From Acidimicrobiia bacterium (GTDB lineage: Bacteria; Actinomycetota; Acidimicrobiia; Acidimicrobiales; Aldehydirespiratoraceae), in contig JAHQYN010000011.1 in the NCBI GenBank assembly GCA_024421085.1, forward strand, positions 1 through 49,712: a stretch of DNA of 49,712 bases, read 5' to 3'. Numbering within the stretch: position 1 is the stretch's first letter; each line of letters opens with the position of its first letter. Below the pieces are notes generated by a model, which ran no database searches, was not told where the DNA came from, and saw only the letters and a program-made list of their open reading frames with translations. Positions 44,771-49,712 of the stretch are shown here, piece after piece. The position numbers were made by a program, and so were the translations under genes.

Positions 44771-45436
44771 TTACGCCCTTGCGTGCTCATGACGCGCGAT
44801 GGACCTCTTGGAAGCAGAGACGCCGGACCTCCACTTTGCATACCATCGTGAGAACCGCACCCAACCGATGAAGTTGTCTGCCCTGATCGCTCTGAAGACT
44901 TGCCGCTGGTAGGTGACACACTGCTCGCCGGTTAGCGTGAATATCCGTTTTGGCTGGCCGTGCAGACCCTCCATCACCAGCCACTGGCCAGCGGCGAAGG
45001 CAAGCGTGTGGCTCGCGACCTGCTCCAGGTCGGGACCGACCAGCCGCACATGGATCAGGTCTTCCACCCTCGACAGCCGTCGAAGGATGCCGTTGGACAT
45101 GACCGGGTTCTTGAGAGTCTCACGTGTGAGAGGCGTGAACAGCACTGAGGCGATCCGCCAAGCCTCGAAGTCGCCCAGACTGCCGTCCTCAGCATGAGCC
45201 GCCATGTTGGTCACGTTCTCCATCTTCAATGGCACCAAGAAATCGCTCTCGTCGGGCAGGCCCGGCTCAATGAGGATCCTGCCCCCGTCGATTCGCACGG
45301 TCAGTTCTTCGCCTGTCTCCTCAACAGTGATGCCGATGACATCGAACACGTCGGTGAAGAACTCAACGATCTCGTCTGTCTGCACCACTTGCCGCCAAAG
45401 GTCCACAGCCCGACTGTGATCAGATTCACTGTTCAT
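44771..45436 (-). CDS. Unknown protein, first gene of the lipid/prenyl operon
   Basis: This 221-residue protein has an alternating beta pattern (ELTVRIDGGRILIEPG, FLVPLKMENV) then helices, which loosely resembles an SCP2-like lipid carrier, but I do not recognise it. The ATG at 45436 with GGAAGTGAG upstream is preferred over starts further out. Its tail is basic (WYAKWRSGVSASKRS). A 44-base gap to the GNAT gene and equal direction suggest that it is part of the same transcript. Confidence 0.6.
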   Translation of the reverse strand: MNSESDHSRAVDLWRQVVQTDEIVEFFTDVFDVIGITVEETGEELTVRIDGGRILIEPGLPDESDFLVPLKMENVTNMAAHAEDGSLGDFEAWRIASVLFTPLTRETLKNPVMSNGILRRLSRVEDLIHVRLVGPDLEQVASHTLAFAAGQWLVMEGLHGQPKRIFTLTGEQCVTYQRQVFRAIRADNFIGWVRFSRWYAKWRSGVSASKRSIARHEHARA

Positions 45437-45758
45437 GCTCACTTCCATTCCCTGAGACCCACACTGAGAGAATCGTGTGTTGTCTGCTCCCTTACAATAA
45501 CCATAGCCCACGCACAATACACCACCAGGTGGCGGCCCCACTTTGCTGAGCATCTCTTCAGCACGGAGTCTCAGGGCACGGCGTCTCTTTCTTCAGGGTA
45601 CGGCGTCTCTATCGGGCACGGCGCCCGCTACCACACAAGCACCGACAACCGCTGCCGCGCCCGTCACTAGGCGAGGTTGCGGATCGGGACCTGCCAGCAG
45701 GGTGACCGCGTGTGTCCTTGCTTTGGGTCGATGGTCGGGGAAGGTTACGATCAGGGCG
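45437..45758. other. Divergent intergenic region with short direct repeats
   Basis: This 322-base stretch lies between the lipid operon and the mau-like operon and should hold both promoters. CAGGGCACGGCGTCTCT (45572-45588) is repeated as CAGGGTACGGCGTCTCT at 45594-45610 and partly at 45613-45623, a 22-base period that could be a regulator site. No further gene is supported. Confidence 0.55.
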
Positions 45759-46313
45759 ATGGATGTAGTCGTTGCGTTGCATGCGGCCGCAGCGCTGCTC
45801 TTGATGGTGGCGGGGCTGGCCAAGGTGTTGAGGCCGGTGCCCACAGCCGAGCTGTTGGCATCTGTCGGGTTGCCGGAGGTTCCCGCGGCGGTCGCAGCCA
45901 TGGGCGTAGTGGAGTCCGTGGTGGGGGTATTGGCGTTGGTGGTCGGTGGGCCGCTCCTGGCGGCAGCGACGGGAACGCTCTATGTCGGATTCATCGTGGT
46001 GGTCGGCAGGGCCCTGGCCACAGGGGCCGAGTCCTGTGGTTGTTTCGGTCGGGTCGACTCGCCGCCGTCGTGGATACATGTGGTCGGCAATGCCGTCTTT
46101 GCAGTCGCTTCGTTCGTTGCCGCGGCTGGGCGCACTCCAGCGCAGGTCATGGCTGAGGGGCCGGCATTCGGCATCGGCTTCGTGCTCGCGGCCGGGGTGC
46201 TCGCCGGCCTGGCGCTGGTTGCGTTCACGGCTGTACCCGAAGCGCTCGCCGCGCGCGGCGTATCGTCGCCGCAAGCGAGTGTCCGCATCAACAACGAGCG
46301 CCGAAGCCGATGA
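45759..46313 (+). CDS. MauE/DoxX-type redox membrane protein
   Basis: This 184-residue membrane protein has four or five hydrophobic helices and a cytoplasm/periplasm-face motif GAESCGCFGRV, typical of MauE, which is needed for maturation of methylamine dehydrogenase light chain disulfides. The ATG at 45759 has GATCAGGG upstream. The gene is first in an operon with a light-chain-like protein and MauD-like thioredoxin. Confidence 0.85.
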   Translation: MDVVVALHAAAALLLMVAGLAKVLRPVPTAELLASVGLPEVPAAVAAMGVVESVVGVLALVVGGPLLAAATGTLYVGFIVVVGRALATGAESCGCFGRVDSPPSWIHVVGNAVFAVASFVAAAGRTPAQVMAEGPAFGIGFVLAAGVLAGLALVAFTAVPEALAARGVSSPQASVRINNERRSR

Positions 46314-47590
46314 GCAGAACTGTTGTCAACGCTTTGAGCCGTGTGGTCGCCCATCGGACCTCCCGGCGCGGCCTCCTCGCTAGATCGGCCCTTGGAGCGA
46401 CTGCGCTGGCCGTGGCGCCGGTGGCTTTCACGATGCGTCCGGTCTCCGCACACGCGGCGATCTGCTGGTGCGCCGGTTCCTCCTGTGGTTGCGGTGATCT
46501 TTGTTGTGACGGCTTTACCGATTTCTGCTGCAAGTTGACTGGTGAGAACCTGTGTCCGCCCAACACTGTGGTCGCCGGCTGGTGGAAGGCCGACGGCACC
46601 GGATTCTGTGACATCGGTGACAGTCGCCGTCCGCGCTATTACCTCGACTGCAATCATCTTTGTGACGATGGTTGTGGATGCGGCTGGAGCGGAGTGTGCC
46701 GGTCGTCATGCACGGCCGCTGCTTGCCGCTGTCTGGAGGGGTGCGACTCACGTAAAGTTGACTGCGTTCGGTTCCGTTACGGCCAGTGCAGTCAGGACAT
46801 TGCTTGTGTAGGGCCGATCGCCTGTCGGATCGTCACCTGCGTCCCGCCGTGGCAGTGGGACGAGTCGTGCAGCGAGTGGCCCGCAGCGACCGACAATTCC
46901 ACCGGATCGCACGACCGGCCCTGCCTGCACGACGGTTTCACAGACCTGGCACCGAACGCCTACTACGTGGACGCGGTGGCGTGGGCGTCCGAACAGGGCA
47001 TCGCCAGCGGCTACAGCAGCGACGTCTTCGGGCCCCACGAGCCGGTGCTTCGTTGGCACATGGCCGCTTTCCTGTGGCTGCATCAGGGCGAACCTGAACC
47101 TCTGGGGTCATCGCATTTTGTCGATGTTGAGGGACTCTGGTTTGCCGATGCTGTGAACTGGCTGGCCGACGCCAGGATCACCTCCGGCACCGAGGGCGGG
47201 TTTTTCGACCCAGATGCTCCAGTCACACGTGGTCAGGCGATCACGTTCCTGTGGCGGATGAGGGGCCGTCCCGAACCGAAGGATGGTCCGCCTTCGTCAC
47301 GGGTGCCTCCGTACCCGTTCGATGATGTGGACGAGAATGCCTACTACCGTGAAGCCGCTCATTGGGCCGTGCAGGTTGGGATCACCAACGGTGTCGGCGA
47401 GCGCACCTTCGGCGGCGAACGCCCGATCGATCGAGCGCAAGCGGTTACGTTCCTCCACCGCTACGACCGTTACGACAAGCTCACAAGGCCTCAAACGACC
47501 GGTGAACCCGAAGAACCCGAGGACTTGGCCGGAACCGAGGACTTAGAACCGAACGCCGCATCTGAGAGCGAGTCGGAGGTACCCGCATGA
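46310..47590 (+). CDS. Cysteine-rich MADH light-chain-like protein fused to SLH repeats
   Basis: Of 426 residues, a Tat-like signal (TSRRGLLARSALGATALAVAPVAF) is followed by 26 cysteines between residues 52 and 205. CCKLTGENLCPPNTVVAGWW and YYLDCNHLC line up with the methylamine dehydrogenase light chain CCGSLTNCPPGTKLATASW region, where the first Trp of the TTQ cofactor lies (here 91/92). At the second Trp, DIIWCFG, this protein has DIACVGP. From about 210 come three SLH-type repeats (FTDLAPNAYYVDAVAWASEQGI, FVDVEGLWFADAVNWL, FDDVDENAYYREAAHWA) and an acidic tail. Catalytic TTQ is doubtful; a surface-anchored redox or structural protein is possible. Confidence 0.75.
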   Translation: MSRTVVNALSRVVAHRTSRRGLLARSALGATALAVAPVAFTMRPVSAHAAICWCAGSSCGCGDLCCDGFTDFCCKLTGENLCPPNTVVAGWWKADGTGFCDIGDSRRPRYYLDCNHLCDDGCGCGWSGVCRSSCTAAACRCLEGCDSRKVDCVRFRYGQCSQDIACVGPIACRIVTCVPPWQWDESCSEWPAATDNSTGSHDRPCLHDGFTDLAPNAYYVDAVAWASEQGIASGYSSDVFGPHEPVLRWHMAAFLWLHQGEPEPLGSSHFVDVEGLWFADAVNWLADARITSGTEGGFFDPDAPVTRGQAITFLWRMRGRPEPKDGPPSSRVPPYPFDDVDENAYYREAAHWAVQVGITNGVGERTFGGERPIDRAQAVTFLHRYDRYDKLTRPQTTGEPEEPEDLAGTEDLEPNAASESESEVPA

Positions 47591-48336
47591 TCGTGTTGCT
47601 CGTCGTTGCGCTGATAGCGATAGCCATCTTGACGCTCATCGTTTTCGGGTTGCTCCGGACCCATGCCGATATTCTCCGAGCCCTTCACCGCGCCGGTATT
47701 TCGCTGGATGACAGCGCCGCAGCTTCAACGGTCGGCCCTGTCCCGGTTGGCCCTGTGCCGGTGGGCGAACCGACACGCACACAGACCGCGGTCGACATCG
47801 TGGGAACAGTCCCGGGAGGCGGACCGGTCTCGGTGAGCGTGGGAGGCGCCCACCACACGCTGCTGGCATTTCTGTCCTCCGGGTGCAGGACCTGTGGGGC
47901 CTTCTGGTCGGAGTTCAAATCGCCGGTGCTCGAAATCGGTGGTGAGGCGACACGTTTGGTGATCGTGGCTCAAGACCCGGCCCACGACTCCGAGAGCCGA
48001 CTCGTCGAACTCGCTCCGCAAGGTGTGCGGACAGTTTGTTCCAGCGCCGCTTGGGAAGCCTACGGTGTGCCCGGCTCGCCCTATTTTGTGCTGATCGACG
48101 GACCCGACCGGAGAGTCGTCGGCTCAGGCACGGCAACCAACTGGCCCCAGGTCCGCCGTCTGCTCGCCCAGGCCATTGGGGACGCGGTATCCGCCAGTTC
48201 AACTGCCCAGTCGAACGGTGGTCAATCAAAGAACGGTGTCGATGCGGAACTGGCCGCGTTCGGTATCGGGCCCGGGCATCCGTCGTTGTATCCGCCCGAG
48301 GTCGGCTCACTGCCGTCGCCGGAGGATGACACATGA
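47587..48336 (+). CDS. MauD-like thioredoxin-fold protein
   Basis: This 249-residue protein has an N-terminal helix (IVLLVVALIAIAILTLIVFGLL), a linker of PVPVG units and a thioredoxin fold with FLSSGCRTCGAFW near residue 99 and cis-Pro GSPYFVLID. It resembles MauD, needed for disulfide formation in the MADH light chain. It overlaps the previous stop by ATGA. The C-terminal 50 residues are hydrophilic and variable. Confidence 0.82.
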   Translation: MIVLLVVALIAIAILTLIVFGLLRTHADILRALHRAGISLDDSAAASTVGPVPVGPVPVGEPTRTQTAVDIVGTVPGGGPVSVSVGGAHHTLLAFLSSGCRTCGAFWSEFKSPVLEIGGEATRLVIVAQDPAHDSESRLVELAPQGVRTVCSSAAWEAYGVPGSPYFVLIDGPDRRVVGSGTATNWPQVRRLLAQAIGDAVSASSTAQSNGGQSKNGVDAELAAFGIGPGHPSLYPPEVGSLPSPEDDT

Positions 48337-48401
48337 GCCTGTTGTTTCTGGCGCTTGCAGTTGCGTTGCTTGCGGGCGTTCGTGCCGCTTGGTCGCCTTG
48401 A
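48333..48401 (+). CDS. 22-residue hydrophobic peptide, translationally coupled
   Basis: ATG at 48333 overlaps the stop of the MauD-like gene and codes for MSLLFLALAVALLAGVRAAW plus SP, a single hydrophobic helix. It may be a small membrane protein of the operon or a chance frame; the coupling and composition favour the former. Confidence 0.45.
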   Translation: MSLLFLALAVALLAGVRAAWSP

Positions 48402-48410
48402 GGAACCTCG

Positions 48411-49007
48411 ATGCTCACCAGCATCACTCCGCTCGGGGAGCGGGGCCGGGGCAATCGATGGAGGACCACCTCCGCCTGGCTGACCGCCGGCCATGTCTTG
48501 GGTGGAGCAGCCCTCGGGATGGCACTGGCCGGGGCTGGGGCGTTGGCCGCACTGCTGAGACTCGACCCGGTGCCGCCGGCGTCGACTGTGATCGCTGGCG
48601 CGGCCGTGCTCGGCTGCGCGGCTTTCGATCTGAGCGGGCACCGAATACCGGGCCGTCGACAGGTCGATGAGCGCTGGTTGGGCAGGTATCGGGGCTGGGT
48701 CTACGGGTTGGGGTTCGGGGTCCAGTTGGGATTCGGGTTTGTGACCGTGGTCAACACCGCGCTGTTGGTCGCTGTCTGTGTCGCCGGTGTGCTGCTGGGT
48801 GCGACCGAGGCGTTGCTTGTCGGTGTGGTCTACGGGGCGGCGCGGGGTCTCAGTGCCACCGTCAACGGCAGGATCCGCGACACGGCTTCCTTGCGACGGA
48901 TGCACCGCCGTCTCGACGGGCTTGAACGCCCGGTTCGCTGGGGCGCAGCGACGGCCCTCGCAGCACTGGCTCTGGCAACGATGGCCGTCGGCTCGAACGT
49001 CGCGTGA
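48411..49007 (+). CDS. Membrane protein of unknown function in the mau-like operon
   Basis: This 198-residue protein has about five hydrophobic helices (AGHVLGGAALGMALAGAGALAALL, VYGLGFGVQLGFGFVTVVNTALLVAVCVAGVLLG). The first loop has GHRIPGRRQVDERWL. I recognise no family, though location and topology recall membrane partners in mau-like clusters. The stop overlaps the next start. Confidence 0.65.
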   Translation: MLTSITPLGERGRGNRWRTTSAWLTAGHVLGGAALGMALAGAGALAALLRLDPVPPASTVIAGAAVLGCAAFDLSGHRIPGRRQVDERWLGRYRGWVYGLGFGVQLGFGFVTVVNTALLVAVCVAGVLLGATEALLVGVVYGAARGLSATVNGRIRDTASLRRMHRRLDGLERPVRWGAATALAALALATMAVGSNVA

Positions 49008-49450
49008 GGCGCACCTCGCTCAAGGCCAATGGCATCACCGTCGCGGTGCTCAACGGTTGGGACATCGAGATGAGCGAACTGCCTGGCACGCCGCCGCATT
49101 CCCTCGTTCATCTGGGCAACTTCGCGTTGCCCGTCGAGAGGGGTGACTACGGTTCGGGCGCGGTCGAGATCATGGGATCAGCGGGGATTTTCATGGCGCT
49201 AATGGAGTTCGATGCGTCCGCCGCGTCGACTGCCCTGTTCTTTGGTGCGGTGATGCCCACGAGCCTGGCAGTCGCCGACTTCTCAGCTCAGACCCTGCAA
49301 AGGAGTTTGCCCAACCAACTCGGAGCCCAACGCTTCTTCGTGGCGTCCGGTCGGCCGTTCGTGCTCTATGCAGTCCTCGGCTCGACTCGCACAGCATCAG
49401 TGCTCGTCTCAGAAGTCAACCGCGTCCTGCCAGGCATCAACATCCGATAA
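49004..49450 (+). CDS. Unknown protein, last gene of the mau-like operon
   Basis: This 148-residue soluble protein starts with GTG at 49004, overlapping the stop of the gene before (GTGA). It has an even beta-rich composition (ITVAVLNGWDIEMSEL, RFFVASGRPFVLYAVLGS). I recognise no family. The overlap makes co-translation with the membrane protein likely. Confidence 0.6.
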   Translation: MRRTSLKANGITVAVLNGWDIEMSELPGTPPHSLVHLGNFALPVERGDYGSGAVEIMGSAGIFMALMEFDASAASTALFFGAVMPTSLAVADFSAQTLQRSLPNQLGAQRFFVASGRPFVLYAVLGSTRTASVLVSEVNRVLPGINIR

Positions 49451-49657
49451 TTCCAGCAACCCAAATCCCACGTTTGCGAGCAGGGGCCAACTTTGTGTCG
49501 GGGGAGAAACCAGCCAAGCGATGGCATACGGCCAGCTAGCGATTTCGCGAGCCGAGTCTGAGGTCTCTGGTCTGGTGCCGCAGGCGAACCTGCGTGTCCA
49601 TCAGGATCCCTCGCAGGCACATCGTTACCGGCAATAGCTTCCGTTGGACCCGCTTCG

Positions 49658-49712
49658 TCACCGGCTCAGGTTGTCAGGGTTGACGGCCAGATAGAGCCGC
49701 TGCGAGCCATCT
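49658..49712 (-). CDS. C-terminal end of a gene running off the window
   Basis: The minus-strand frame from the window edge to a TGA at 49658-49660 reads DGSQRLYLAVNPDNLSR, which looks like a normal protein ending. It is too short to identify. The 207 bases between it and the unknown gene at 49004-49450 show nothing else I can support. Confidence 0.35.
   Translation of the reverse strand, partial: DGSQRLYLAVNPDNLSR

Overview
The window comes from a high-GC actinobacterium. A WhiB protein, a PdtaS-type sensor kinase, the actinobacterial families DUF3107, DUF3090, SCO1664 and DUF3499, frequent GTG starts and SLH-type repeats on an exported protein point to Actinomycetota, most likely the class Acidimicrobiia. 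The class is an inference. I see no rRNA, tRNA, CRISPR array or insertion sequence.

Layout. Positions 1-6 kb are accessory: two ATPases of the AAA/DUF4143 type, a MNT/HEPN toxin-antitoxin pair whose toxin has lost one base, an FrhB-like flavo/iron-sulfur protein, and a mycothiol-type DsbA-fold oxidoreductase in which an in-frame TGA takes the place of the first catalytic cysteine. A strong hairpin sits 22 bases after that TGA, so the gene looks like a selenoprotein. From 5.6 to 16 kb lie housekeeping genes: a family 5 uracil-DNA glycosylase, the phosphomutase/DUF3090/SCO1664 trio, etfBA, a lipid kinase, a phosphodiesterase, whiB, pdtaS, DUF3107, mrp and a SufR-like regulator. From 16 to 22 kb lie ahcY, manA (broken by a poly-G/duplication block), a Trm112-like protein, a phosphomannomutase and ppk2. 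From 22 to 32 kb lie an acidic repeat-rich membrane protein, a 1261-residue membrane/glycosyltransferase fusion, a CPBP protease, DUF3499, ftsH, a membrane thioredoxin and an MscS channel. From 32.4 to 35.2 kb is a molybdate regulator-modABC operon in which modB carries a frame-breaking 74-bp duplication.

Two gene groups at the right end look like uncommon systems. At 37.3-45.4 kb, six minus-strand genes, mostly overlapping, encode an unknown protein, a GNAT-like transferase, an adenylate-forming ligase, a UbiA-type prenyltransferase, a PEP-synthase/rifampin-phosphotransferase-like dikinase and a BtaA-like (DUF3419) aminocarboxypropyltransferase. Together they could build an unusual lipid or prenylated metabolite. 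At 45.8-49.5 kb, divergently, is a reduced mau-like operon: MauE, a secreted cysteine-rich protein resembling methylamine dehydrogenase light chain fused to three SLH repeats, a MauD-like thioredoxin, a 22-residue peptide and two unknown proteins. No heavy chain is present.

A recurring oddity is short tandem repeats lying across stop codons of four separate genes, with units of 17, 36, 6 and 72 bp. Three genes (HEPN, manA, modB) carry frame breaks that may be real or may be assembly errors.
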